DNA from: Streptomyces sp. RKND-216
Lineage (GTDB): Bacteria; Actinomycetota; Actinomycetes; Streptomycetales; Streptomycetaceae
DNA: 64,000 nt
NCBI RefSeq assembly: GCF_004795255.1
Contig: NZ_SSBQ01000002.1
Coordinates: 5,520,261 to 5,584,260, forward strand
Direction of reading: 5' to 3'
The position numbers were made by a program, and so were the translations under genes. Shown one piece after another: positions 1 through 8,494 of the stretch; the first letter of the stretch is position 1, and each line of letters begins with the position of its first letter. A model generated the notes under the pieces. That model saw nothing but the letters and a program-made list of their open reading frames with translations, was not told the DNA's origin and ran no database searches.

Positions 1-235
1 GCGGCGCCTGTTCACGCATTTCATGCAGGACCGGCTGCCCGAGGACAAGCGCGGCCTGTTCCTGGCCGGAGACGACATCTCCTGGACCGCCGGCTGGGCG
101 GAGGGTGCCGTGCACACCGCGCTGAACGCCGTCTGGGGCGTGATGCACCAGTTCGGTGGCTCCACCGACCCGTCGAACCCGGGACCGGGCGACGTCTACG
201 ACGAGATCGCCCCGGTCGAGCTCCCCGAAGACTGA
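1..235 (+). CDS. Flavin monoamine oxidase family protein, C-terminal end (partial)
   Basis: Only the last 77 or so codons lie in the window; the gene begins upstream, and codons start at position 2. The visible tail contains FLAGDDISWTAGWAEGAV followed by LNAVWGVMHQFGG. This matches the conserved FAD-contacting C-terminus of flavin monoamine oxidases (amine oxidase / tryptophan 2-monooxygenase type), in which the Gly-Asp and Trp residues line the flavin. Enzymes of this family oxidatively deaminate amines or amino acids. The substrate cannot be judged from this fragment. The family is usually about 550 residues long, so most of the gene is missing. It converges on the leftward MFS gene that follows. 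Confidence 0.75.
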   Translation, partial: RRLFTHFMQDRLPEDKRGLFLAGDDISWTAGWAEGAVHTALNAVWGVMHQFGGSTDPSNPGPGDVYDEIAPVELPED

Positions 236-514
236 CCGCACCCGGAGGGGCGCCCCGCCATCGCTCCTCCCGCACGTTCCCCCCGGCGCGGGGCACTGCA
301 TGCCCCGCGCCGACCCGCGGCCCGGCCACCTACCGCCACGCCGTCCCGCGCGGACACGCCCGCGCCGACCGCACGCTTCCGCCGTACGACGTCCGCCACC
401 GCTCCCGCGTCCCGCAGCGGCGGCTCCTCGACCCATGCCATGGGCCCAGCGTCGCAGGGGCCCACCGTGACGCACCGGTTGTTCGGCCCGGCTTGCCCCA
501 CCGGGGGACCGCCC

Positions 515-1810
515 TTACGCCTCCCGGGCTCCCGTGCCGCCGTCCGCGGCGCACTTCCCCGCGCTGCGCCCGGCGGTGCCGGTCCCGCTCCCGCCGTCCG
601 TACCGCCCGTCGGGACGGCGGCCGGTCCGGAGGTGCGCGGGGCCGGCCGCAGCACGCCCGCCCCCAGCACCAGACCGGACGTCAGCACGGTGACCACGCC
701 GAAGGACACCGGCAGCGAGGTGGCTTCGGCCACCCAGCCCACCGCTGCCGGAGCGGCCAGGCCCGACGCATAGGCCAGCGTCGCCACGCCGGCGACGGCC
801 CGCCCCGCGGAGCCCTCCGAGGCCCGCCCGGCGGCCGAGAAGCACAGCGGCACCACCACCGCGATGCCCACCCCGATCAGCGCGTAACCGGCCACGGCGG
901 ACGCGGGCGCTTCCGCGGTCGTCACCAGCACTCCGCCGAGCGTCGCCAGGACCCCGCCCGCACGCACCGTGCGCACCGCCCCGAAGCGTTCCACCGTCGC
1001 GTCGCCCGCCAGCCGGGTGACCGCCATGGTGCAGGCGAACGCCGTGTAGGCGGTGGCCGCCAGGCCGGGTGACGCGCCGGTGACGTCCCGCAGGTAGATG
1101 CCCGACCAGTCCATGGACGCGCCCTCGGCGAACACCGCGCAGAATCCCACCAGCCCGACCGCCAGCGCGCCCCGGGTGGGCAGCGCGAACCGCGGCGGCT
1201 CCGGTTCCGCCGCCCCGGCGTCCGGCCGCACGTCCAGCACCCACTGGCAGGCCACCACCGCCACCCCGCACAGCGCCGGCGCCACGAGGGCCAGGTGCAG
1301 CGTCGCCGGCAGGCCGCCGTGCGCGGCCAGCACCCCCAGCGCGCCGCCCGCCAGACCGCCCACGCTCCACATGCCGTGCAGTGACGACAGCACTGAACGC
1401 CCGTAGCGCTCCTCCACGTACACGCCCTGCGCGTTCATCGCCACGTCCATCAGGCCCAGCCCGCAGCCGAACAGGAACAGCGCCCCGCACAGCCACCCCA
1501 GTCCCGGCATCAGCGGCGGCAGCGCCAGGCCCGCGGAGCACGCCAGCGAGGTGCCGCGCAACGTCGCCCGCGGCCCCAACCGGTGCTCCAGGAAAGCCGA
1601 CAGCGGCATCGCCGCCGACGCCCCCAGCGTCACGCACACCAGCGCCACGCCCAGCCATCCGGGGCTCAGGCCGAGGTGCTCGCGCATCCACGGGATGCGG
1701 GTGGCGAACGTGCCGCTGGCCGTCCCGTGCACCGCGAACACCACCGCCACGGCCCGCCGCGCCGAACGGGTCTCCCGCCCGCCGCCGATCCGCTCCTCGC
1801 CCCGGGCCAT
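515..1810 (-). CDS. MFS transporter
   Basis: A 431-residue protein with about twelve hydrophobic segments and the layout of a major facilitator superfamily exporter. It has an early RIPWMREHLGLSPGWLG stretch, a central LDVRPDAGAAEPEP linker between two six-helix halves, and Gly/Ala-rich helices throughout. It resembles the ProP/YbjJ-like MFS proteins of actinomycetes; the substrate is unknown. I chose the ATG at 1810 because GGGGAG lies just upstream. An in-frame start at 1846 would add 12 residues. The last 40 or so residues are low-complexity Gly/Thr/Ala and probably cytoplasmic. The gene is transcribed away from the riboflavin operon, leaving about 200 bp for the riboswitch leader and its promoter. 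Confidence 0.8.
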   Translation of the reverse strand: MARGEERIGGGRETRSARRAVAVVFAVHGTASGTFATRIPWMREHLGLSPGWLGVALVCVTLGASAAMPLSAFLEHRLGPRATLRGTSLACSAGLALPPLMPGLGWLCGALFLFGCGLGLMDVAMNAQGVYVEERYGRSVLSSLHGMWSVGGLAGGALGVLAAHGGLPATLHLALVAPALCGVAVVACQWVLDVRPDAGAAEPEPPRFALPTRGALAVGLVGFCAVFAEGASMDWSGIYLRDVTGASPGLAATAYTAFACTMAVTRLAGDATVERFGAVRTVRAGGVLATLGGVLVTTAEAPASAVAGYALIGVGIAVVVPLCFSAAGRASEGSAGRAVAGVATLAYASGLAAPAAVGWVAEATSLPVSFGVVTVLTSGLVLGAGVLRPAPRTSGPAAVPTGGTDGGSGTGTAGRSAGKCAADGGTGAREA

Positions 1811-2006
1811 CGCTCCCCGTCCGCCGTCCCACCCGACCGGACCCACGCTACGAGCCGTCCCCGCGCCCGCCGCAAGCCCGGGGACCGCCCACGGGGCGTC
1901 GGGTCCTGTGAAGACCCGGCCGCGGAGCGTTGTGAGTCACTCCACAGGGGTCACCCGCATGGACCGCGCCGTCGCGTGGCAGACTGAAGGCGTACCAGTG
2001 ACGTCA

Positions 2007-2133
2007 GCGCACTCCGGGGTCGGTGAAAGTCCGAACCGGCGGTTACAGTCCGCGACCCGGCCGCAGCCAGCGGCCGGTTGACCAGGTGAAACTCCTGGAC
2101 CGACGGTGAAAGTCCGGATGGGAGGCAGTGCGC
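2007..2133 (+). promoter_or_regulatory. FMN riboswitch (RFN element)
   Basis: The segment carries the conserved RFN landmarks in order. GGTGAAAGTCCGAACCGGCGG lies at about 2021-2041, then AGTCCGCGACCCG, then a CAGCGGCCGGTTGACC stem, GGTGAAACTCCTGGACCGACGG, and GTGAAAGTCCGGATGGGAGG. The outer stem is closed by GCGCACT at 2007-2013 pairing with AGTGCGC at 2127-2133. This is the classic flavin mononucleotide aptamer that down-regulates riboflavin synthesis when FMN is plentiful. It sits about 150 bp upstream of the ribD start and should control the whole ribD-ribH run. Whether it acts on transcription or on translation cannot be told by eye. Confidence 0.95.
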
Positions 2134-2285
2134 GGCGGACGAGACCGGTACCCGCCGCCACGGCGCGCCGTACTCCCGTTCGGGGAGACGTCGGCATCCC
2201 GTGCCCGGCGCGCTTCCACCGGTCACCCGTCCGTCCGTGGTCCTCACCCGCCCCGGAGTCCGTGCCCGATGAGGCAGGAGGACCG

Positions 2286-3419
2286 GTGGCCGGCCACCCC
2301 GCGGCATCCGCAGAGCAGTCCGCCATGCGCCGCGCCCTCGCGCTCGCCGCCCGCGGCCTGGGCTCCACCAGCCCCAACCCGGTCGTCGGCTGCGTCGTAC
2401 TCGACCGCGACGGGCGCACCGTCGGCGAAGGATGGCACCAGCGCGCCGGCGGCCCGCACGCCGAGATCCACGCCCTCGCCGAGGCCGGCGACGACGCGGC
2501 CGGCGGTACCGCCGTGGTCACCCTCGAGCCCTGCGACCACACCGGACGCACCGGCCCCTGCACCCGCGCCCTCCTCGACGCCCGCGTCGCCCGCGTGGTC
2601 TACGCCGTGCCCGACCCCACCGACGGTGCGGCGGGCGGAGCCGCGACGCTGCGCGCCGCCGGCGTCGACGTCGTCTCCGGGCTGCTCGGCGACGAGGCCG
2701 GAGAGGTCAATGCCGCCTGGCTCACCGCCGTACGCCGCGGCACACCGCACGTGACCTGGAAGTACGCCGCCACCCTCGACGGCCGCAGCGCCGCCGCCGA
2801 CGGCACCAGCCGCTGGATCACCTCCGCCGCCGCCCGCGCCGACGTGCACCGGCTGCGGGCCGAGTCCGACGCCGTGGTCGTCGGCTCCGGCACCCTGCGC
2901 GCCGACGACCCGCACCTCGCCGTCCGGGGCGTCGAAGGCGCCGTCCAGCCGCTGCGCGTCGTCCTCGACACCGAGGCCACCCTCACGGCCGGCGCCCGCG
3001 TCCTGGACGGCGCCGCGCCCACCCTCGTCGCCGTCGCCGAGGACGCCGGTACCGGCCACCTGCCCGGGGAGACCGACGTCCTGCGCCTCCCGCGCGGCGA
3101 GGACGGCCACGGGCTCGCCCTGCGGCCCCTGCTCACCGCCCTGCACGCGCGCGGCGTGCGGTCCGTTCTGCTGGAAGGCGGACCCACCCTTGCCGGGGCG
3201 TTTCTCGCCGCAGGAGCCGTCGACCGGGTCGTCGGCTACCTCGCCCCCGTCCTCCTCGGCGACGGCCCGCCCGCCCTCGCCGGCGGCGGAATCACCACTC
3301 TCACCGAGGCGTTGCGGCTGCACGTGACCGGCACCGCGCACCTCGGCCCCGACCTCCGCATCACCGCCGTGCCCGTCCCCGCCGCCGCCGCAGCCGCCGC
3401 CGCAGCCGGCCGACCCTGA
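2286..3419 (+). CDS. ribD: Bifunctional diaminohydroxyphosphoribosylaminopyrimidine deaminase / 5-amino-6-(5-phosphoribosylamino)uracil reductase
   Basis: A 377-residue protein for the second and third steps of riboflavin synthesis. The N-terminal deaminase domain has [10 protein letters not shown], the zinc-site HAE at residues 58-60 and [11 protein letters not shown] at 82-92. The C-terminal reductase domain begins near [15 protein letters not shown] and contains SRWITS and [14 protein letters not shown]. The reading frame stays open upstream into the riboswitch, so the start needs a decision. I use GTG 2286 because GGAGGAC lies directly before it and the length then fits RibD. It is the first gene of the FMN-controlled operon. 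The Pro/Ala-rich C-terminal tail is probably disordered. Confidence 0.93.
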   Translation: MAGHPAASAEQSAMRRALALAARGLGSTSPNPVVGCVVLDRDGRTVGEGWHQRAGGPHAEIHALAEAGDDAAGGTAVVTLEPCDHTGRTGPCTRALLDARVARVVYAVPDPTDGAAGGAATLRAAGVDVVSGLLGDEAGEVNAAWLTAVRRGTPHVTWKYAATLDGRSAAADGTSRWITSAAARADVHRLRAESDAVVVGSGTLRADDPHLAVRGVEGAVQPLRVVLDTEATLTAGARVLDGAAPTLVAVAEDAGTGHLPGETDVLRLPRGEDGHGLALRPLLTALHARGVRSVLLEGGPTLAGAFLAAGAVDRVVGYLAPVLLGDGPPALAGGGITTLTEALRLHVTGTAHLGPDLRITAVPVPAAAAAAAAAGRP

Positions 3420-3433
3420 AGGAGCCCGCCGAC

Positions 3434-4063
3434 ATGTTCACCGGAATCGTCGAGGAACTCGGCGAAGTCGTCGCGGTCGAGGAACGGCAGGACGCCGCCC
3501 GCTTCCGGCTGCGCGGACCGCTCGTCACCGAGGGCGCCCGGCACGGCGACTCCATCGCCGTCAACGGCGTCTGCCTCACCGTCGTGGACACCGCCGACGG
3601 CGAGTTCACCGCCGACGTGATGGCCGAGACGCTCCAGCGCTCCAGCCTCGGCGCGCTGACCGCCGGGTCCCGCGTCAACCTCGAACGGCCCACGGCCCTC
3701 GGCGGCCGTCTCGGCGGGCACCTCGTCCAGGGCCACGTCGACGGCACCGGCACCCTCCTGGCGCGCACGCCCGCCGAGCACTGGGAGATCGTGCGGGTCG
3801 GCATCCCCGGCGGACTCGCCCGCTACGTCGTGGAGAAGGGCTCCATCACCGTCGACGGCGTTTCGCTGACCGTCGTCGAGGCAGGCGAGGACTTCCTCAC
3901 CGTCAGCCTCATCCCGACCACGCTGGCCCTGACCACCCTGGGCCACAAGCAGCCCGGCGATCCCGTCAACCTCGAGGTCGACGTCCTCGCCAAGTACGTC
4001 GAGCGGCTCCTCGCCGCCGGTGTCACCCCCCTCGCCGGACCCACCGCGGAGGCCGCACGGTGA
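3434..4063 (+). CDS. ribE: Riboflavin synthase, alpha subunit
   Basis: A 209-residue protein beginning [12 protein letters not shown], the signature start of riboflavin synthase. It has two lumazine-binding repeats. The first contains [14 protein letters not shown] and the second contains [15 protein letters not shown]. It dismutates two 6,7-dimethyl-8-ribityllumazine molecules into riboflavin and the pyrimidine precursor. AAGGAG precedes the ATG at a good distance, and the gene starts 14 bp after ribD ends. Its stop overlaps the GTG of the next gene (GTGA), indicating translational coupling. Confidence 0.95.
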   Translation: MFTGIVEELGEVVAVEERQDAARFRLRGPLVTEGARHGDSIAVNGVCLTVVDTADGEFTADVMAETLQRSSLGALTAGSRVNLERPTALGGRLGGHLVQGHVDGTGTLLARTPAEHWEIVRVGIPGGLARYVVEKGSITVDGVSLTVVEAGEDFLTVSLIPTTLALTTLGHKQPGDPVNLEVDVLAKYVERLLAAGVTPLAGPTAEAAR

Positions 4064-4719
4064 GCGCCCTGGACTGGCTCGGCGACGTGGCGTTCACCGC
4101 CCTCGGCCAACAGGTCATCTGGTCCGACATGCTGGGCAACACGATCGGTCTGGCGGCGCTCGCCCTCGGCTGGCGCCGCAACGTCCTCACCTGGCCGGCG
4201 CAGCTGCTCTCCGGCCTGGTCCTCGTCGTCGCCTACCACGGCGCCGACCTCGCCGGGGGCGTGGGCAAGCAGCTGATCGTCATCTCCGTCGCCGTGTGGG
4301 GCTGGCGGCAGTGGACGCGCGGCAACCGTCAGGCCCAGGACGGTTCCGTGGCCGTCCGGTTCGCCACCTGGTGCGAACGCGGGGTCCTCGCAGCCGGCAC
4401 CGCGGCCGGAACCCTGGCCGTCGGCGGGCTGTTCACCCTCGTCCCCCACCTCTCGTGGAACCCCTGGCCGGACGCCTACATCTTCGTCGGCACCCTCACC
4501 GCGATGGTCGCCCAGGCCCGCGGCCTGGTCGAGTTCTGGTTCGCCTGGCTGCTGGTCGACCTGGTGGGCGTGCCCCTGGCCTTCAGCAGCGGCCTGGCCT
4601 TCTCCGGCCTGGTCTACGTCCTCTACCTCGGCCTCGTCCTGTGGGGCCTGCGCGCCTGGTGGCTGCGTTCCCGCACCGCCACCGCCCGGCCGACCGCCCT
4701 CGAAGGAGCGCTGTCATGA
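4060..4719 (+). CDS. PnuC-family membrane transporter (probable riboflavin importer, RibM-like)
   Basis: A 219-residue integral membrane protein with about seven hydrophobic segments. It has the PnuC-like motifs [21 protein letters not shown] near the N-terminus and [17 protein letters not shown] in the middle. PnuC proteins carry vitamin-like cargo such as nicotinamide riboside. Members placed inside FMN-riboswitch operons of actinobacteria (the RibM group) move riboflavin. Because it lies between ribE and ribBA, overlapping both by four bases (GTGA and ATGA), I infer a flavin substrate. The family is clear; the substrate is inferred from context. Confidence 0.85.
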   Translation: MSALDWLGDVAFTALGQQVIWSDMLGNTIGLAALALGWRRNVLTWPAQLLSGLVLVVAYHGADLAGGVGKQLIVISVAVWGWRQWTRGNRQAQDGSVAVRFATWCERGVLAAGTAAGTLAVGGLFTLVPHLSWNPWPDAYIFVGTLTAMVAQARGLVEFWFAWLLVDLVGVPLAFSSGLAFSGLVYVLYLGLVLWGLRAWWLRSRTATARPTALEGALS

Positions 4720-6023
4720 CCGCACTGCGGAACCTCTACGCCGACCTCCCCGACGGGCCGGACGACCGCCCGCTCGCCCTCGACCCTGTCGCGCAGGCCG
4801 TCGCCGACATCGCCGCCGGCCGCCCGGTGGTCGTCGTCGACGACGAGGACCGGGAGAACGAGGGCGACCTGATCGTCGCCGCCGAGACGATCACCCCCGA
4901 GATCGTCGCCTTCATGATGAGCGAGTGCCGCGGCCTGATCTGCACGCCCATGGAGGAGACCGACCTCGACCGGCTCGCCATGCCGCAGATGGTGGCCCAC
5001 AACACCGAGTCCATGGGCACCGCCTTCACCGTGTCCGTGGACGCCGACCCCGGCCACGGCGTCACCACCGGCATCTCCGCCGCCGACCGCGCCGCCACCA
5101 TCCGGCTGCTCGCCGACCCCGGCGCCGCGGCCGGTGACTTCGTCCGGCCCGGGCACGTCTTCCCGCTGCGCGCCAAGCCCGGCGGCGTCCTCGCCCGCGC
5201 CGGGCACACCGAGGCCGGCGTCGACCTGGCCCGCCTCGCCGGGTTGCGGCCCGCCGCGGCGATCGTCGAGATCGCGGGCGAGGACGGCGCGATGCTCCGC
5301 CTCCCCGAACTCGTGCCGTTCGCCCGCAAGCACGGACTGTCCATCATCTCCATCGAGGCCCTCATCGCCCACCGTCGGGCCCAGGAGCCCACCGTGCGGC
5401 GGGAGGCCACCACGCGCCTGCCCACCCGCTACGGGGACTTCCACGCCCACGGCTACCGCTCCACCGCCGACGGCGTCGAGCACATCGCCCTGGTCGCGGG
5501 GGACCCGGCCGCCCTCGGCGGCCAGGACGTGCTGGTGCGCGTCCACTCCGAATGCCTCACCGGCGACGTCTTCGGGTCCCAGCGCTGCGACTGCGGCCCG
5601 CAGCTCCAGGCGTCCCTGGACCGGGTCCAGGCGGAGGGGCGCGGCGTCGTGCTGTACCTGCGCGGCCACGAGGGCCGCGGCATCGGCCTGATGTCCAAGC
5701 TGCGCGCCTACGAACTGCAGGAACGCGGCCGCGACACCCTGGACGCCAACCTGGAACTCGGCCTGCCCGCAGACGCCCGCGACTACGGGGCGGCCGCGCA
5801 GATCCTCTCCGACCTCGGCGTACGCTCCCTGCGGCTGATGACCAACAACCCGGAGAAGACCGCCGCCATGGTCGCGCACGGCCTCCGCGTCACCGGACGC
5901 GAACCCATGGCCGTCATCGCCGGCGAACACAACATCCGCTACCTGCGCACCAAGCGTGACCGGATGGGACACGAACTGCCCTGGCTGGACGCCGAGCCGG
6001 TCTCCGCCTGCGGCAATCAGTGA
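4716..6023 (+). CDS. ribBA: Bifunctional 3,4-dihydroxy-2-butanone-4-phosphate synthase / GTP cyclohydrolase II
   Basis: A 435-residue fusion of both entry enzymes of riboflavin synthesis. The RibB half, roughly residues 20-220, has [16 protein letters not shown] and [16 protein letters not shown] with its acidic and His metal ligands, plus [11 protein letters not shown]. The RibA half has the zinc cysteines in [17 protein letters not shown], then [12 protein letters not shown], and [12 protein letters not shown] for GTP binding. The ATG at 4716 overlaps the upstream stop (ATGA) and follows GAAGGAG. All expected catalytic motifs are present, so both activities are likely retained. Confidence 0.95.
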   Translation: MTALRNLYADLPDGPDDRPLALDPVAQAVADIAAGRPVVVVDDEDRENEGDLIVAAETITPEIVAFMMSECRGLICTPMEETDLDRLAMPQMVAHNTESMGTAFTVSVDADPGHGVTTGISAADRAATIRLLADPGAAAGDFVRPGHVFPLRAKPGGVLARAGHTEAGVDLARLAGLRPAAAIVEIAGEDGAMLRLPELVPFARKHGLSIISIEALIAHRRAQEPTVRREATTRLPTRYGDFHAHGYRSTADGVEHIALVAGDPAALGGQDVLVRVHSECLTGDVFGSQRCDCGPQLQASLDRVQAEGRGVVLYLRGHEGRGIGLMSKLRAYELQERGRDTLDANLELGLPADARDYGAAAQILSDLGVRSLRLMTNNPEKTAAMVAHGLRVTGREPMAVIAGEHNIRYLRTKRDRMGHELPWLDAEPVSACGNQ

Positions 6024-6129
6024 CTCGGCCGTCCCCGGCCGCCGCCCCCCGGACCGGCCCCGCCGACCGTTCCCACACCCCGACCGTCCCCACACCCCGA
6101 CGAGACAGCAGCGAAGACCAGGAGAGAAC

Positions 6130-6615
6130 GTGAGCGGCAAGGGCGCACCCGAACTGACCGTCAGGAACTGCGGCGACCTCCGCGTCGCCGTGATCGCGGC
6201 GCAGTGGCACGAGAAGATCATGGACGGCCTGGTCGACGGAGCCCTGCGGGCCCTGCGTGAACTCGGCATCGACGAACCCACCCTGCTGCGCGTCCCCGGC
6301 AGCTTCGAACTGCCCGTCGTCGCCAAGGTGCTGGCCGGCCGCGGGTACGACGCCGTCGTCGCCCTCGGCGTCGTCGTCCGCGGCGGCACCCCGCACTTCG
6401 ACTACGTGTGCCAGGGCGTCACCCACGGCCTCACCCAGGTTTCCGTGGACACCGGCGTCCCCGTCGGCTTCGGCGTGCTCACCTGCGACACCGAGGAGCA
6501 GGCCCTGGACCGGGCCGGTCTGCCCGGTTCGACCGAGGACAAGGGCCACGAGGCCGTCACCGCCGCCGTCGCCACCGCCACCACCCTGCGCACCGTCGCC
6601 GAACCCTGGCGCTGA
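6130..6615 (+). CDS. ribH: 6,7-dimethyl-8-ribityllumazine synthase
   Basis: A 161-residue lumazine synthase joining the RibD and RibB products. The family motifs [40 protein letters not shown] and [21 protein letters not shown] are all visible, and the length is standard for the icosahedral or pentameric enzyme. The GTG start at 6130 follows CAGGAGAGAAC. It lies 106 bp after ribBA with no obvious terminator between them, so it is probably the last gene of the FMN-regulated operon. That completes the pathway from GTP and ribulose-5-phosphate to riboflavin within 4 kb. Confidence 0.95.
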   Translation: MSGKGAPELTVRNCGDLRVAVIAAQWHEKIMDGLVDGALRALRELGIDEPTLLRVPGSFELPVVAKVLAGRGYDAVVALGVVVRGGTPHFDYVCQGVTHGLTQVSVDTGVPVGFGVLTCDTEEQALDRAGLPGSTEDKGHEAVTAAVATATTLRTVAEPWR

Positions 6616-6692
6616 CCGCTCCGCTGGGACACCGCCCACATCGCGGAACCCGGCGCAGGCCACGCACCGCGACCACGTAGGGTGAGAGCACC

Positions 6693-6965
6693 ATGGCGAA
6701 CAAGACATTCGAGGAGCTCTTCACCGAGCTGCAGCAGAAGGCCGCCGACGGCGACCCGATCACCTCCCGCACCGCCGAACTGGTGAGCCAGGGCGTGCAC
6801 GCGATCGGCAAGAAGGTCGTCGAGGAGGCCGCCGAGGTGTGGATGGCCGCCGAGTACGAGGGCGAGGACCGCACCGCCGAGGAGATCTCCCAGCTCCTCT
6901 ACCACCTGCAGGTCATGATGATCGCCCGCGGCGTCACCCTCGACGACGTATACGCTCACCTGTGA
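6693..6965 (+). CDS. hisE: Phosphoribosyl-ATP diphosphatase
   Basis: A 90-residue HisE that hydrolyses PR-ATP to PR-AMP, the second step of histidine synthesis. It contains the MazG-like alpha-helical motif [14 protein letters not shown] and a following [14 protein letters not shown] helix whose acidic residues bind Mg2+. The ATG follows a GGTGAGAG stretch. hisE next to hisG, behind ribH, is a typical Streptomyces arrangement. The two his genes are probably co-transcribed. Confidence 0.93.
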   Translation: MANKTFEELFTELQQKAADGDPITSRTAELVSQGVHAIGKKVVEEAAEVWMAAEYEGEDRTAEEISQLLYHLQVMMIARGVTLDDVYAHL

Positions 6966-7032
6966 GCGCGTCCCCGCACCACCGGTGAACGCCCGCACCA
7001 CCCGCACACCACCACGTGAAGGAAGCCCGTTC

Positions 7033-7896
7033 ATGCTGCGCATCGCCGTCCCCAACAAAGGTTCACTCGCCGAGCCTGCGTCGGAGATGCTTCATGAGGC
7101 GGGCTACCGGCAGCGCAGGGACCGCCGGGAACTCGTGCTCGTCGACAACGACAACGAGGTCGAGTTCTTCTTCCTCCGCCCCCGCGACATCGCCGTCTAC
7201 GTGGGTTCCGGGAAGCTGGACATCGGCATCACCGGCCGCGACCTGCTGCTGGATTCCGGCTCCGAGGCCGAGGAGATCATGCAGCTCGGCTTCGCCGGCT
7301 CCACCTTCCGCTACGCCACCCGCCCCGGCACCGCCAAGGACGTCCGCGACTTCGGCGGCATGACGGTGGCCACCTCCTTCGCCGGGCTGGTCACCCGCCA
7401 CCTCGCCGACAACGACGTGGACGCCTCCGTCGTCCGTCTCGACGGCGCCGTGGAGACGGCCATCCAGCTCGGTGTCGCCGAGATCATCGCCGATGTCGTG
7501 GAGACCGGCACCACCCTCCGCAACGCCGGCCTGGAGATCATCAGCGAGCCCATCCTGCACTCGGAGGCCGTCGTCATCCGGCGCGCCGGGGAGACCGCCG
7601 AGGACCCGGCCCGCGAGGACCCCAAGGTCGCTCAGTTCCTGCGCCGCATGCAGGGCGTCCTCGTCGCCCGCCGCTACGTGATGATGGACTACGACATCCG
7701 CGCCGAACGGCTGGAAGAGGCCGTTGCCCTCACCCCCGGACTGGAGTCGCCGACCGTCTCCCCGTTGCACGACCAGGGCTGGGTCGCCGTCCGCTCCATG
7801 GTGCGCACCGAGGAGGCCCAGCGGATCATGGACGACCTGTACGAGCTCGGCGCCCGCGCCATCCTGACCACCGGCATCCACGCCTGCCGCATCTGA
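7033..7896 (+). CDS. hisG: ATP phosphoribosyltransferase
   Basis: A 287-residue long-form HisG that commits PRPP and ATP to histidine. It starts MLRIAVPNKGSLAEPA and contains DIGITGRDLLLDSG. The PRPP-loop region is ADVVETGTTLRNAGLEI, and a C-terminal ACT-like regulatory domain follows after about residue 210 and includes YVMMDYD. The long form is expected to be feedback-inhibited by histidine without a HisZ partner. The in-frame upstream Met at 6985 was not used, because GAAGGAAG lies just before 7033 and the protein then aligns with family N-termini. Confidence 0.95.
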   Translation: MLRIAVPNKGSLAEPASEMLHEAGYRQRRDRRELVLVDNDNEVEFFFLRPRDIAVYVGSGKLDIGITGRDLLLDSGSEAEEIMQLGFAGSTFRYATRPGTAKDVRDFGGMTVATSFAGLVTRHLADNDVDASVVRLDGAVETAIQLGVAEIIADVVETGTTLRNAGLEIISEPILHSEAVVIRRAGETAEDPAREDPKVAQFLRRMQGVLVARRYVMMDYDIRAERLEEAVALTPGLESPTVSPLHDQGWVAVRSMVRTEEAQRIMDDLYELGARAILTTGIHACRI

Positions 7897-7927
7897 CCCC
7901 CCGTGCGCCCCGCGGGGCGCACGGGGG
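7897..7927 (+). terminator. Strong hairpin after hisG
   Basis: A near-perfect inverted repeat: CCCCCGTGCGCCCC pairs with GGGGCGCACGGGGG around a GC turn, giving a stem of about 14 bp directly after the hisG stop. There is no U-tract, as is common for Streptomyces terminators. It likely ends the his transcript before the PH-domain gene. Confidence 0.7.
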
Positions 7928-7981
7928 ACCGGCACGCAGGACCAGAAGGATCTCCCGAGAGAACCAAGGAACGGACCGCAC

Positions 7982-8443
7982 GTGACCCCGCCGCCCCCGC
8001 TCCCCGTCACCTTCCGTCCCACCCGGACCCGGATCGTCCTTCTCGGGTCCGGGGTGCTGGCGTTCACCGCCATCGCCGTCATCGCGATGGTCCTCGACAC
8101 TCTCGACACGGCCGAACGTCTCAGCTTCGTGTTCGTCGCCGCTCTTTTCCTCGGCGTCCTGGCGCTCCTCAGCCGCCCCCACGTCACCGCCACCGAGGAC
8201 GGCCTCACCGTCGTCAACCTCACCACCACCCGGCAGCTGGAGTGGGCCGAGGTGCTCCGCGTCAACCTCCGGCCCGGCGACCCGTGGGTGCGCCTGGACC
8301 TCTCCGACGGCACCAGCCTTCCCGCCATGGGCATCCAGCCCGGCATCGCCCGCGAGCAGGCGATCGCCGACGCCCGCGCCCTGCGCGCCCTCACGGAGAG
8401 CCACGGCACCGGCGACGGCACGGGCGGCTCGGCAGCGCGCTGA
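7982..8443 (+). CDS. PH-domain-containing membrane protein
   Basis: A 153-residue protein with two transmembrane helices (about residues 19-38 and 47-62) followed by a small bacterial PH-like domain. The domain includes VTATEDGLTVVNLTTTRQLEWAEV and later DPWVRLDLSDG. Such proteins occur widely downstream of hisG in Streptomyces, and their job is not established. The GTG start follows CCAAGGAACGG. The family assignment is fairly secure from the alternation of hydrophobic strands, but no function should be assumed. Confidence 0.7.
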   Translation: MTPPPPLPVTFRPTRTRIVLLGSGVLAFTAIAVIAMVLDTLDTAERLSFVFVAALFLGVLALLSRPHVTATEDGLTVVNLTTTRQLEWAEVLRVNLRPGDPWVRLDLSDGTSLPAMGIQPGIAREQAIADARALRALTESHGTGDGTGGSAAR

Positions 8444-8494
8444 ACGCCGGCCCGGCAACGTCCGCCCAGCAACGTCCGGCCCAGCGAAGCCGGT

